Notes: a model not told the origin generated them from the sequence alone. A DNA stretch of 51,821 bases from Verrucomicrobiota bacterium (GCA_025350905.1 JANXWY010000311.1:1-51821), one strand, 5' to 3'; positions 17,444 through 26,711 are shown, counted from the first letter of the stretch. Numbers and translations are program-made.

Positions 17444-17635
17444 CTACGATGCGGTGCCAAAGTCCCAAGCTGCTGAACCAAGTCTTGGGTTGCCAGCCTG
17501 ACCGGCAATGATCGTCAGCAGCGCGTGCCAATGATCCGGACGGGACATGACGTTGTCGGGGCAGATGAACTTGCCGAGTCGTTTAGCTGCTGATAGCACA
17601 ACAAACTTAAGCTTTTTGAAGGCGACTACTGCCAC
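17444..17635 (-). pseudogene. HWH-motif relic, possibly IS200-like/REP-associated transposase
   Basis: The 63-codon frame contains KRLGKFICPDNVMSRPDHWH followed by ALLTI. In Y1/REP-associated transposases the HUH motif is commonly preceded by V-M-P-D, so this reads as a broken fragment of such a gene. A competing explanation is a partial copy of the neighbouring oxidoreductase, whose gene encodes ATPDHWHALPMVMACQAG and shares nucleotide matches such as tgccaatgatccgg (17527-17540 and 18601-18614). No intact transposase or terminal hairpins are present. Confidence 0.35.
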
Positions 17636-17638
17636 CGC

Positions 17639-18997
17639 TCATGCTCGCTCCGCGTCGGGCAGCTTCCAGGGTTTGCGATATTTTACTTCGACCAGTTTGT
17701 TTGCTTCCGGGTGGTTCGTGATTTTTTCCGTGATCGGATCCCAAGTCAATTTTTGGCCCGTGCGATAAGCCAGATTGCCCAGGTGCGCCACGCTCGAAAC
17801 GTGGTGACCGATCTCGACGTCGAGCACCGGCTTGTGTCGGGATTTCACACAATCGAGGAAATTGCGAACATGCTGCGGGTGGGGCGCCCCGCTGGGTTTG
17901 ACTTTTCGCGGCTCAAGGTTTGCCTGCCGTTTCTCGCTCACCACTTCGTAGCCGTTGTCGTTGAGGAGGATCGTGCCCTCGGTGCCGGACCAGGAGACGC
18001 CCCAGGAGCGGCCATTAAGCCCCACGCCCATGCCGCTCTTGTGTTCCCACACGAGCAGGTAACTGGGAAATTCGTAAACCGCGAGCTGCGAATCGGGGGT
18101 CTCGCGCATGTCGTCCTGCAAATAGATGCCGCCGCTGGAGCAAACGTTCTTGGGCGCTTCCGGGCCCATCCCCATCAGGGCCATGTTGAGCAAGTGAACG
18201 CCCCAATCGGTCATCAAACCGCCGGCGTAATCCCAAAACCAGCGGAAGTTGTAGTGGCAGCGGTTCAAGTTGTAGGGGCGCGCGGGAGCGGGGCCGAGCC
18301 AGAGGTCGTAATCCAGACCGGCCGGTGGGGTGGTATCGGCGGGTCGGCCCATCGTCGGTTGCCAATCCAGCCACGCCCAAGCCCGCACCATGCTGATCTT
18401 GCCCAACTTGCCGGATTTTACCAATTCCGCTGCCTCGACAATGTGATTGCAACTGCGCCACTGCGAACCCATTTGCACGATGCGATTGTGGCGGCGGGCG
18501 GCGGTGACCATGGCGCGGCCTTCGGCAATGGTTTTGGCCAGCGGTTTTTCCACATACACGTCCTTGCCCGCCTGACAGGCCATTACCATTGGCAATGCAT
18601 GCCAATGATCCGGCGTGGCTACGATGACGACATCAACGTCCTTGCGTTCCAACACCCGACGGAAATCCTGCGCGGTTGCTGGCTGCGGTCGCCCCTTGCC
18701 GGTGCAAACCTTCACACCATCTGCAAGGTGACTGTCGTCCACATCGCAGACCACGGGGCAATCCACTTCCGGATTATCGAGGAAGAAGCCGAGATCGCGC
18801 GAGCCCTGGCCGCCGCAACCGATCAGGGCGACGCGGATTTTTTCGTTCGGTCCGGGTTCGCCGGCACGCGTGGAGCGAATGAACGGTCCGGCCAGCGCCA
18901 CGGCGCCGGAGAGGAGTGCGGCTTTGCGTATAAACTCACGCCGGTTAACTGGGTTCACTGCCGAATGTTTGATGGGCGGTTCGGGTTGGTTTTTCAT
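17639..18997 (-). CDS. Tat-exported Gfo/Idh/MocA-family oxidoreductase
   Basis: The 452-aa protein starts MKNQPEPPIKHSAVNPVNRR; the twin-arginine motif NRREFIRKA followed by a hydrophobic stretch and RSTRAGEP marks Tat export of a folded, cofactor-loaded enzyme. The Rossmann region is KIRVALIGCGGQGSRDLGFF, followed by VVIVATPDHWHALPMVMACQ and VYVEKPLAKTIAEGRAMV (the EKP catalytic Lys). Families of this kind are expanded in Planctomycetes/Verrucomicrobia and act on sugars or inositols. Start choice: ATG at 18997 (a second at 19003) gives a normal Tat peptide; the frame opens at 19075 with 26 extra non-signal residues. Confidence 0.92.
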   Translation of the reverse strand: MKNQPEPPIKHSAVNPVNRREFIRKAALLSGAVALAGPFIRSTRAGEPGPNEKIRVALIGCGGQGSRDLGFFLDNPEVDCPVVCDVDDSHLADGVKVCTGKGRPQPATAQDFRRVLERKDVDVVIVATPDHWHALPMVMACQAGKDVYVEKPLAKTIAEGRAMVTAARRHNRIVQMGSQWRSCNHIVEAAELVKSGKLGKISMVRAWAWLDWQPTMGRPADTTPPAGLDYDLWLGPAPARPYNLNRCHYNFRWFWDYAGGLMTDWGVHLLNMALMGMGPEAPKNVCSSGGIYLQDDMRETPDSQLAVYEFPSYLLVWEHKSGMGVGLNGRSWGVSWSGTEGTILLNDNGYEVVSEKRQANLEPRKVKPSGAPHPQHVRNFLDCVKSRHKPVLDVEIGHHVSSVAHLGNLAYRTGQKLTWDPITEKITNHPEANKLVEVKYRKPWKLPDAERA

Positions 18998-19150
18998 AAT
19001 CATACGAGTTGCTGGCAACCTTGGGAGCCGCCGTCGTGAGGCGGCGGACGCCTGCGATCTCTGCTTGATCCACACGTCGGTGGCAACTTCCGTTTCAGTC
19101 GCCGGAATGTCATGATTCTGATCCTGGCTTGCGGCGGCAACTTCTTTTCG

Positions 19151-19954
19151 TCACCCACTCGGATTCGCGGCAAGTATGGGACCTTGACCCCGCGGCGCAT
19201 TCGGTCGCAAGCCGACCAGACACCGCCCGCCGAACACGCGCGGCCAACGAGACAGTTGCCGGTCCAGCTGGCTTAACACCGGGAGCCATCCCGCCGGATA
19301 CCAGGCCGGTTTGCTGTACCCGCCCGACAACAAATAATGAAAACAACTGAACGCCTCGGCGTGGAAAATTTGCCACGCCGGCGCTTCCGGGCTGGCGGCC
19401 ATTTCATTGCGGAAAAACAGCCGCGTGGCGTTGCCTTGGGCGGCGTAGTACGAATGTGGTCGGGGAAAATTATGCGTCGGGTTGATGGCTTGGCCCAGCG
19501 CCACCGGCTCGTGATGGAGCAGTCCGTAAATGGGAAAGCTGCTCAAGCTGATGAACGGTTCGAACAAAATCAACCGCCCGCCGGGGGCCAGCACCCGGCG
19601 CGCTTCCTTCAAAAAAGCATTGGGCGCCTCCAGGTGGTGAAACACGTCGAACAGCACCAAATGCGAAACGCTCCCGGCGGCGAACGGCATTTCATACGCA
19701 TCGCAAACCAGGTCAATCCACGGGTTGGGGAACAAGTCCGTGGTCAGGGCGCTCGGCAGGCGCGCCTTGAGATTGCCGATGCCCGAGCCGAGTTCAACAA
19801 TGCGGCCGGGCGCGCCCTCGTCCACAAGCGCCACGATGCGCTCGTAGAAACCGGCGTAGATTTTTTGCAACAGCGGCTTGCCTTCCCAGCGGCGGAGGTT
19901 TTGCTGGATCTCGGCCTGGTGTTGCTCCAAGGGCGGTTTCATCACGTCAGCCAT
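19151..19954 (-). CDS. class I SAM-dependent methyltransferase
   Basis: The 267-aa protein has a methyltransferase-11/25-type core: RIVELGSGIGNLKARLPSAL (motif I), DLVCDAYEMPFAAGSVSHLV, LFDVFHHLEAPNAFLKEARR and RVLAPGGRLILFEPFIS. The C-terminal third (RPHSYYAAQGNATRLFFRNE and onwards) is family-specific and may hold the substrate site. It lies 64 bp downstream of the methyltransferase-glycosyltransferase fusion on the same strand, suggesting joint action on a lipid- or glycan-linked acceptor. Substrate unknown. Confidence 0.85.
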   Translation of the reverse strand: MADVMKPPLEQHQAEIQQNLRRWEGKPLLQKIYAGFYERIVALVDEGAPGRIVELGSGIGNLKARLPSALTTDLFPNPWIDLVCDAYEMPFAAGSVSHLVLFDVFHHLEAPNAFLKEARRVLAPGGRLILFEPFISLSSFPIYGLLHHEPVALGQAINPTHNFPRPHSYYAAQGNATRLFFRNEMAASPEAPAWQIFHAEAFSCFHYLLSGGYSKPAWYPAGWLPVLSQLDRQLSRWPRVFGGRCLVGLRPNAPRGQGPILAANPSG

Positions 19955-20018
19955 GCCCGCACCTGAAGGTCACTCCGTCCCGGAATGTTGGTCGCGTGTG
20001 AATTCGGATTCATTCGGA

Positions 20019-21410
20019 TCAGAGGAATTTCAATCGGCGCGCCGCAAAGAGCACCATGCGCAGCAACAGCCAGCCATGCGCCCAGCGGTGAATGTTCGTT
20101 TCGCCGTAGGTCCGGGCGCGATAACGGATGGGCAGATCAATCAGCCGGAGGTTCAATTTGGCCGCCCCAAACAGCAGATCGAAATCGCCGAAGGGATCGA
20201 AATCGCCAAAGTAAGCCCGGTTGGCCGCGATGCGTTCATAATCGGCCCGGAACAAAACCTTGGTGCCGCAGAGCGTGTCCTTGAGTTGCTGGCCGAGCAG
20301 CCAGGAAAACATCAGGCCGAATGCCTTGTTCGCGATCATGTTCAAGAACTGCATCGCCTCCTTCTCCATCGGATAGACCAGTCGCACGCCGTTGACGAAT
20401 TCCGCCGTGCCGCGGCGGGCGATTTCGTAAAATTTCGGGAGTTCCTCCGGCGGCATCGTCAGATCTGCGTCGAGGATGAACAAAAGGTCGCCGGTGGCGA
20501 CCGCGAACGCCTCGCGCACGGCGCCGCCCTTGCCTTTCGTTTGTTGGCGGAGCGTTTTGATGTTCCGGTGGGGATAGGCTTGAGCGACGCGCTGAATTTC
20601 GTCCCAGGTGTTGTCCTGGGAATGGCCCTCAATAAAAATAATTTCCGTGCCCAGCCCCATCTCGGAGGTGCGTTGCACGGCGGCTTCGATGTTGCCGGCT
20701 TCATTGCGCGCTGGTATCACCACGGAGCACTTGTAGTGTGGCGGCGCGGCGGGTTGCGGCCGGGGGCGCGCGACGAGGAACACGGTCAGGCAAAAGTGCG
20801 GCAGCAGCGGGGCGAGCCAGCGATTGAGGACCGGTTCCAGCAGGGGCGTCGGCAGGGGCCAGAGAATGCGCGGGTCTTGCTTCACCACTTCCCAGCCGGC
20901 GAGGTGCAGGAGGTTTTGGACGTCGGACGCCGAAAGCCAGTTGGGCAGGGGCGTCGGGGCTTTCAATCCGAGCTTTTCGCCCAACCGAAGCCACGGCCGC
21001 CAAAGATTGTTGAAAAAATTCAGGATGAGGCGGGTGCGCGGTTGCGCGGCGGCGCGCAGTTTTTCCAAGACCGCCTGCACGTCCGCCAAATCGTTGACCA
21101 GGTCCGAAAGCAGGATGTAGTCAAATGAATCCGCCGTGGAAAACTCCGCCACGTCCACCACCTGAAACTCGTGCTCCGGAAACCGTTCCCGCGAAAGGGC
21201 GATCATCTTCGGGCTGAAATCCAGGCCCACCCCGCGCGCGGGTCGGACGGCGTGGAGCAAATCGCCCGTGGCGCAACCGGCTTCCAGGACGCTTTGGCCG
21301 GGCGGGACGAGGAAGGCGTAATGCCGGCGGAGCAGCCGCTGGTAACAGCGGTTGGTTTCGCGCGGGCGCGCGGCGGCCCGTTGATCGTAAAATGCGCGGC
21401 GGTCAATCAT
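20019..21410 (-). CDS. bifunctional SAM methyltransferase / GT2 glycosyltransferase fusion
   Basis: The 463-aa protein joins two enzymes. Residues about 1-220 form a methyltransferase (SVLEAGCATGDLLHAVRP, GLDFSPKMIALSRERF, DYILLSDLVNDLADVQ). Residues about 230-463 form a dolichyl-phosphate-mannose-synthase-like GT2 (CSVVIPARNEAGNIEAAVQR, the DxD site in LLFILDADLTMPPEELPKFY, then DTLCGTKVLFRADY). No membrane anchor is evident. Fusions of this type exist in databases (from memory), so it is probably a real gene and not an assembly error. A role in modifying a polyprenyl-linked sugar is inferred. The adjacent YfhO-like gene is divergent. Confidence 0.88.
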   Translation of the reverse strand: MIDRRAFYDQRAAARPRETNRCYQRLLRRHYAFLVPPGQSVLEAGCATGDLLHAVRPARGVGLDFSPKMIALSRERFPEHEFQVVDVAEFSTADSFDYILLSDLVNDLADVQAVLEKLRAAAQPRTRLILNFFNNLWRPWLRLGEKLGLKAPTPLPNWLSASDVQNLLHLAGWEVVKQDPRILWPLPTPLLEPVLNRWLAPLLPHFCLTVFLVARPRPQPAAPPHYKCSVVIPARNEAGNIEAAVQRTSEMGLGTEIIFIEGHSQDNTWDEIQRVAQAYPHRNIKTLRQQTKGKGGAVREAFAVATGDLLFILDADLTMPPEELPKFYEIARRGTAEFVNGVRLVYPMEKEAMQFLNMIANKAFGLMFSWLLGQQLKDTLCGTKVLFRADYERIAANRAYFGDFDPFGDFDLLFGAAKLNLRLIDLPIRYRARTYGETNIHRWAHGWLLLRMVLFAARRLKFL

Positions 21411-21514
21411 CGCAGTGGGTCGTAAAACAAAACCGCGCGCGTGGCGAGCGCCAAATCGTCGTCCGGGAATTTTTTTCCTTCGACGGCTCCGGTCGTTCTG
21501 CCACAGTGCCGGGG

Positions 21515-23797
21515 ATGATCGCCGATGCCGCCGCGGCCCAACCGCGCCCCGACCTGGATGAATGGTTCACCCCCAAACGCTTTGCGTTGCTACTGGGCCT
21601 GCTGATCGGCGCGACGTATCCCGAGGTGATCACCGGCAGCGGGACTTTTTTTCATCGCGACTTCGCCCTGTTCGGCTATCCGCTGGCGGCGTACCACCGT
21701 GAGTGTTTCTGGCGCGGCGAGTTGCCGTTGTGGTCGCCGTTGAGTTCCTGTGGGATGCCGTTTCTCGCCCAATGGAACACGCTGACGCTCTACCCGCTCT
21801 CGTTGTTCTACCTGCTGCTGCCGCTGTCCTGGTCGCTGGGCATGTTCTGCCTCGGCCATCTTTTTCTTGGGGGACTGGGGATGTACTTCCTGGCGCAGCG
21901 GTGGACGCAAAACCGCCTGGCGGCGACCGTGGCCGGGCTCGCGTTTGCCTTTAATGCTGTCCTGCTCCACTCCTTGATGTGGCCGAACAACATGGCGGGC
22001 TTTGGTTGGATGCCATGGGTCGTGCTCGCGGTCGAACGCGCATGGCGGGAAGGCGGACGCCGGATCCTCCTGGCCGCCGTCGCAGGCACGATGCAAATGC
22101 TTTCCGGCGCGCCCGAAGTGATCCTGCTCACCTGGCTTTTTCTCGGCGGGCTGCTGCTGACCGAAATGGGGTCGGAGGGTGCGGCGCGGGCGCGCAAATT
22201 GTTGCGCGTCGCAGGCGTGGTCGCGCTCATCACCGGCTTGGCCGCGGCCCAAATGCTCCCCTTCCTCGAACTGCTCCGCGCTTCCCAACGCCACACCGGC
22301 TTCAGCGATGCGACCTGGGCGATGCCGGCTTGGGGCTGGGCCAACTTCCTGGTGCCATTGTTCCGCATGCGGGCCACGGCGCTCGGCATCTACGTGCAAC
22401 CGGACCAATTCTGGATTCAATCCTATTATCTCGGCATCGGGGTGGTTTGGCTGGCGGGGCTTGCCGTGTGGTGCGTGCGCTCGCCCCGCGTCTGGTGGCT
22501 CGCGCTCGCAACCCTGGCCTGCCTCGTGGTCGCCCTGGGCGAACAGGGACTGGTCTACACCGGCGTGCGCCGCCTGTTGCCCTGGCTGGGCTTCATGCGT
22601 TTCCCGATCAAGTTCATCATCCTACCGACGCTGCTGGTGCCGTTGCTGGCCGCGTATTTCATCGCCTATTGCCGGAGTCTAAGCTCGGAAAATTGGCGGC
22701 GCACGCGACGAATAATGATTCGGGCCGCCGCCGCCTGCCTCCTGGCCGTTGGGTTGATTGGGGTCGCCGCGTTCCGATTCCCGTTCAAGGGTGTGGTCGC
22801 GGAAGTCGGCCTGCGCAGCGCCATGACCAGTGCGTTGGTGTTGGTCGGTTTCGTAGTGGCGTTGCTGGCGTTACGGCGCGGGGCCCAAGCCCGGTACGCG
22901 CTGGTGCCAGGCCTGGCGCTGGTTGGGTTGGTTTGGATGGATGCCATGGCCAGCGGACCCAGGCCGAATCCCACCGTGCCGCGCTGGGTGTATGAGCCGG
23001 GATTGGCGGCGCGGGAATCCGGGATGAAACCCCTGCCGCGCGTTGGTGACGGGCGACCGATGCTTAGTGCGGAGGCGCAGGGCAACGTCAGCGTCGTCCA
23101 GTTCTCCAACGCGACCGACACGGTGGTTTACAGCCGCCTGGCCATGTTTGACAACCTGAACCTGCTCGAGGATGTGCCGAATGTGATCGGTTCCTTTTCG
23201 CTTTTTTTCCGCGAAGCGAGCGATGTGTTTGCCGTGCTCTATGCGCCGCCCGAGCCCCCGCCCGGGCTGCTGGATTTTTTCTCGATTTCCCAAGTCAACG
23301 CGCCGGGTAAAATCACCCAATGGATTTTCCGGCCCACCCATCAACCATGGGTAACCGGTGGGCAAAAGCCGGTGTTCGCGGATGCGGCGACCACGCTCCG
23401 CGCCCTCGGTGGCCGCGATTTCGAGCCGCGGCGGGAGGTATACCTGCAGCCGGAATCGAGCAGCTTGGTGACGGTGAGGCAAGCGTCGTCGCCGACGATT
23501 ACGACGCGAGAATTTTCCGCGAAGCGGGCGCGCCTCGAAATAGCAGCTGCGGAACCCGCACTGATCGTCGTGGCGCAGTCGTTCTATCACAACTGGCGGG
23601 CTTATGTGGATGGCCGGCCCGCGCCGCTGCTGCGCGCCAACCACGCCTTCCAGGCGCTCGAAGTTCCCGCGGGCCAGCACGAGATATTACTCCAATACGA
23701 AGACCCGATCTTCCGGTTGGGCGTCGTGATTTCCGGGCTGGCGGCGGCGGTGTGGTCCGGGCTTTGGTGGCGCTGGCAACGCCGGCCCAAAATGTGA
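21515..23797 (+). CDS. YfhO-like polytopic membrane protein
   Basis: The 760-aa protein resembles the YfhO/GT-C-like family, implicated in Gram-positives in lipoteichoic-acid glycosylation. An early periplasmic loop has GTFFHRDFALFGYPLAAYHR and WRGELPLWSPLSSCGMPFLA, then about ten hydrophobic segments, and a C-terminal soluble region with VVAQSFYHNWRAYVDGRPAP before a last membrane segment (GVVISGLAAAVWSGLWWRW). ATG at 21515 fits; the frame opens upstream at 21392, overlapping the divergent fusion gene. It probably transfers a sugar or exposes one on the outer face of the inner membrane; donor unknown. Confidence 0.82.
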   Translation: MIADAAAAQPRPDLDEWFTPKRFALLLGLLIGATYPEVITGSGTFFHRDFALFGYPLAAYHRECFWRGELPLWSPLSSCGMPFLAQWNTLTLYPLSLFYLLLPLSWSLGMFCLGHLFLGGLGMYFLAQRWTQNRLAATVAGLAFAFNAVLLHSLMWPNNMAGFGWMPWVVLAVERAWREGGRRILLAAVAGTMQMLSGAPEVILLTWLFLGGLLLTEMGSEGAARARKLLRVAGVVALITGLAAAQMLPFLELLRASQRHTGFSDATWAMPAWGWANFLVPLFRMRATALGIYVQPDQFWIQSYYLGIGVVWLAGLAVWCVRSPRVWWLALATLACLVVALGEQGLVYTGVRRLLPWLGFMRFPIKFIILPTLLVPLLAAYFIAYCRSLSSENWRRTRRIMIRAAAACLLAVGLIGVAAFRFPFKGVVAEVGLRSAMTSALVLVGFVVALLALRRGAQARYALVPGLALVGLVWMDAMASGPRPNPTVPRWVYEPGLAARESGMKPLPRVGDGRPMLSAEAQGNVSVVQFSNATDTVVYSRLAMFDNLNLLEDVPNVIGSFSLFFREASDVFAVLYAPPEPPPGLLDFFSISQVNAPGKITQWIFRPTHQPWVTGGQKPVFADAATTLRALGGRDFEPRREVYLQPESSSLVTVRQASSPTITTREFSAKRARLEIAAAEPALIVVAQSFYHNWRAYVDGRPAPLLRANHAFQALEVPAGQHEILLQYEDPIFRLGVVISGLAAAVWSGLWWRWQRRPKM

Positions 23798-23915
23798 GCG
23801 CCCCGGGATGGTGCCACAGGGAGGGGGCCGGTTCCCGCGGCGCGTTTTACGATTTCCTGGCCGGCGATTAAGGTTTGCGACCAGCAACCGAATTCAGATC
23901 TCAACCCGAACACGC

Positions 23916-24680
23916 ATGATTCAAGTCGAAGCGCTCACGAAACTTTACGGCGAGTTTGTGGCGGTCAACGCCCTGTCGTTTTCCATTCAGGCCGGCGAAG
24001 TGCTGGGCCTCGTCGGCCCCAACGGCGCGGGCAAGACCACCACGTTGCGTTGTCTCGCCGGCATCATTCCGCCCACCCGCGGCCGGATTCACGTCGTTGG
24101 CCACGACCTCGCGCTGAGTCCGATTGCCGCCAAACAACAACTGGCGTTCTTCCCCGACGAGCCGCGCTTGTTCGATTACCTCACCGTCTGGCAGCACTTG
24201 AATTTCGTCGCGCGGATTTATCAGGTCGCGAACTGGGAGCACCTAGCCACGCCGCTTCTGGAGGAACTCGAAATCGCCGACAAACGTGACCAACTGCCCG
24301 GTGAACTTTCGCGCGGCATGAAGCAGAAACTCGCCATCGCCTGCGGTCTGCTCCATTCACCCCGGGTGATTTACTTCGACGAACCGCTCACCGGTCTCGA
24401 CCCGCTCGGCATCCGGCGCATGAAGGATTCAATTCTCAAGCGGGCGCGCGCCGGGGCCGCCATCATCATCAGTTCGCATTTGCTCCACTTGCTGGAAGAA
24501 GTCTGCTCCCATTTTTTGATTTTGAAGGGCGGGCAGAAAGTCATTCATGGCACGCTCGGCGAAATTCGGCTGCAGTTTTCCGAGCAATCCGGCGCGGCGA
24601 ACCTGGAGGAGGTTTTTTTCCGTGCCACCATTGAACCACCCATTCCGCCACCGATTGTTTCTGAAACCCCGCACACTTGA
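23916..24680 (+). CDS. ABC transporter ATP-binding protein (exporter type)
   Basis: The 254-aa ATPase has Walker A GPNGAGKTT (near residue 40), Q-loop AFFPDEPRLFDYLTVWQHLN, a signature written LSRGMKQKLAIACGLL (the usual LSGG is LSRG, as in many ABC-2 exporters), Walker B VIYFDEPLTGLDPLG and an H-loop ISSHLLHLLEEV. It pairs with the membrane protein encoded 210 bp downstream; the gap is occupied by a palindromic repeat. Start at 23916 (MIQVEALTKLYGEFVAV) is preferred to the upstream ATG at 23808, whose extra 36 residues are unlike the family. Confidence 0.92.
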   Translation: MIQVEALTKLYGEFVAVNALSFSIQAGEVLGLVGPNGAGKTTTLRCLAGIIPPTRGRIHVVGHDLALSPIAAKQQLAFFPDEPRLFDYLTVWQHLNFVARIYQVANWEHLATPLLEELEIADKRDQLPGELSRGMKQKLAIACGLLHSPRVIYFDEPLTGLDPLGIRRMKDSILKRARAGAAIIISSHLLHLLEEVCSHFLILKGGQKVIHGTLGEIRLQFSEQSGAANLEEVFFRATIEPPIPPPIVSETPHT

Positions 24681-24702
24681 AATCATGGGCGTCTCGAATT
24701 TC

Positions 24703-24847
24703 CCCTCACCCCGGCCCTCTCCCCTTCAGCAGGGGAGAGGGAGAGTCGGCGCCACCCTGTCGACGGATCGGGCGGGATTGAATTTTTTGAGTGGCACACC
24801 CTGCGGTTCCCCCTCCCGCACCGAGGGGGAGTGGGTCAGGGTGAGGG
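24703..24847. repeat. palindromic intergenic repeat (copy 2)
   Basis: Inner stem ccctctcccct (24715-24725)/aggggagaggg (24731-24741), outer arms from ccctcaccccggccc (24703-24717) pairing with gggtcagggtgaggg (24833-24847) at 13/15, and a further ccccctc/gaggggg hairpin at the right. The unit fills most of the 210 bp between the ABC ATPase and its permease. Its core resembles the element at 1962-1999. Confidence 0.7.
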
Positions 24848-24890
24848 TGTACGTCGCGCTATTTCACGTTCAATTTTTTACGACCTTGGA

Positions 24891-26654
24891 ATGATTTCCG
24901 CGCTCTGCTATCTGCAATATCACTCAGTGCGCAACCGCCTCCTCGCGCGCTTTCGGCGGTTGAAGCAACCGAAATACCTGGCCGGCGCCGTGGTCGGCGG
25001 GGTGTATTTCTATTTTTATTTCTTCCGCTGGATGTTCGCCGGGCGCGGGCGCCACAGTCTGGCGGCCGGGGCGGCGACCCCGCTGGATCCGCAGCTGTAC
25101 GAACTGCTTGGGGCGTTCCTCCTGTTTGTGGTCGTGCTGCTGGCGTGGGTCCTCCCGCACCAACGGGCGGCGCTGGCGTTCACCGAGGCGGAAGTGGCCT
25201 TTCTATTTCCCGCACCCATCACCCGTCGCGGGCTGATTCAATTCAAACTGCTGCGCTCGCAGGCGGGCATTTTCCTGACGACGGTCTTGCTCGCGTTCCT
25301 TACCAATCGCTTCGGTATCGGTGGCAAGATGGTAATTCATCTTGCCGGCTGGTGGCTGATGCTTTCCTTGCTGAACCTGCATTTTCTCGGTTCATCATTT
25401 GCGCTCACGGCCCTGATGGACCGCGGCCTGGCCCATTGGAAACGACGGCTCGGCGTCCTCGCCGTGGTGCTGGCCGGGGTTGGCGTCGTCGTTGCCTGGG
25501 CTGTCCGCGCGCTGCCGCCGCTCACCGCGGACCGGCTTGTCGATCTGGACGCGATCCTGGATTATGCGCGCCAAGTGCTGGTGTCTGGGCCGCTGCCGTA
25601 CTTGCTCTACCCATTTCGGTTGGTCGTCCGACCCTACCTGGCGGCCAATCCGCTGGACTTCCTAGTCGCCTTGGGGCCGGTGCTGCTGCTGTTGGTGGCG
25701 CACTATTGGTGGGTAATGCGCGCGGATGTGGCCTTTGAGGAGGGCTCCGTCGAGGCAGCCCGGAAGCTGGCGGAGAAAGTCGCCGCCCTGCGGTCTGGCA
25801 AGTGGTCGGGCGGGGGGAGGAAAATAAAAAGCAAACGCGCGCCGTTTGCTTTGGCGTCCATCGGCCCACGGCCGGTGGCATTGCTCTGGAAAAATTTGCT
25901 GGGCGCGGGCCAGGCATTCACGCTGCGCCTTTGGATCACGCTGGCCGCGATTGGCGTTGGCGTTTCCTTCGGCCTGCACGGCGCCAGCGCGGAATCCAGC
26001 TGGCGACTCGTGGCGGGGTCGATCGCGGGCATGATGGGTATCATGTTGTTAATGATGGGGCCGCAAATTATCCGGCAGGATTTCCGTCAGGACTTGCCGC
26101 AGTCGGACCTGCTGAAAGTTTATCCCCTGCGCGGCTGGCAGGTGGCGCTGGGGGAAATTCTGGCGCCCGCCGTAATCCTCACCGGTGTTCAATGGCTGCT
26201 CCTGCTGGTGGCGGCGGGTGGTTTCTGGCGGGCCGGCATCGATCTTTCCAGCGCGCTGCTGCTGGCGATGACCGTCGGCGCGGCGATCCTCCTGCCGATG
26301 TTCAATGTCATCTCCCTCTTGATTCCCAACGCGGCGGTGCTGTTGTTCCCGGGCTGGTTTCAGACGGGGAAGGATGCCCCGCAAGGCATTGAAGCCACCG
26401 GTCAAAGGCTGATCTTCGCGCTGGGGCAGTTGCTCGCGCTCGTCGTCGCGCTGGTGCCCGCGGGCGGAGTGTTCGTCGGGATCTTGTTGCTCTTTAAATT
26501 CTGGTTCGCCAACTACGCGGGGAGCTTGGTCCTGGCGGTACCGATCGCGGCCGCGGCGGCGACGGTGGTGCTCACGGCCGAAGCGGGGCTGGGCATAATG
26601 CTCTTAGGCTGGCTGTTCGAGCGGTTGGATATTTCGGCGGAGCCGGCGGCGTAG
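24891..26654 (+). CDS. ABC exporter permease
   Basis: The 587-aa membrane protein starts MISALCYLQYHSVRNRLLAR and has about a dozen hydrophobic segments in two blocks separated by a soluble stretch (LAEKVAALRSGKWSGGGRKI, near residues 285-305). RAALAFTEAEVAFLFPAPIT and RQDFRQDLPQSDLLKVYPLR resemble conserved parts of large ABC-2-type 'putative ABC exporter' permeases. It follows an ABC ATPase on the same strand, with no binding protein, so export is the likely direction. The cargo is unknown. The frame opens at 24831 inside the repeat; ATG at 24891 is the sensible start. Confidence 0.8.
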   Translation: MISALCYLQYHSVRNRLLARFRRLKQPKYLAGAVVGGVYFYFYFFRWMFAGRGRHSLAAGAATPLDPQLYELLGAFLLFVVVLLAWVLPHQRAALAFTEAEVAFLFPAPITRRGLIQFKLLRSQAGIFLTTVLLAFLTNRFGIGGKMVIHLAGWWLMLSLLNLHFLGSSFALTALMDRGLAHWKRRLGVLAVVLAGVGVVVAWAVRALPPLTADRLVDLDAILDYARQVLVSGPLPYLLYPFRLVVRPYLAANPLDFLVALGPVLLLLVAHYWWVMRADVAFEEGSVEAARKLAEKVAALRSGKWSGGGRKIKSKRAPFALASIGPRPVALLWKNLLGAGQAFTLRLWITLAAIGVGVSFGLHGASAESSWRLVAGSIAGMMGIMLLMMGPQIIRQDFRQDLPQSDLLKVYPLRGWQVALGEILAPAVILTGVQWLLLLVAAGGFWRAGIDLSSALLLAMTVGAAILLPMFNVISLLIPNAAVLLFPGWFQTGKDAPQGIEATGQRLIFALGQLLALVVALVPAGGVFVGILLLFKFWFANYAGSLVLAVPIAAAAATVVLTAEAGLGIMLLGWLFERLDISAEPAA

Positions 26655-26711
26655 TGCGTCCGCCCGTTCCCAGTTGAAGTCGGACGGGGCGTCCGCTAGC
26701 CTCTCCGCGCT

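Larger units (their letters stand above)
16698..17638. other. sparse 940-bp region with relics
   Basis: No intact gene was found. It contains a GC-rich segment near 16800, the SMC-tail copy at 17021-17124, a short run of cttcgt repeats near 17360-17380 and an HWH-containing minus-strand relic (17444-17635). ORFs of 60-90 codons cross it, but none shows a recognisable family start to end. Confidence 0.5.

Noticed and set aside
17711-19039. 442-aa plus-strand ORF
   Set aside because: Antisense to the Tat-exported oxidoreductase; long open antisense frames are common at this GC content.
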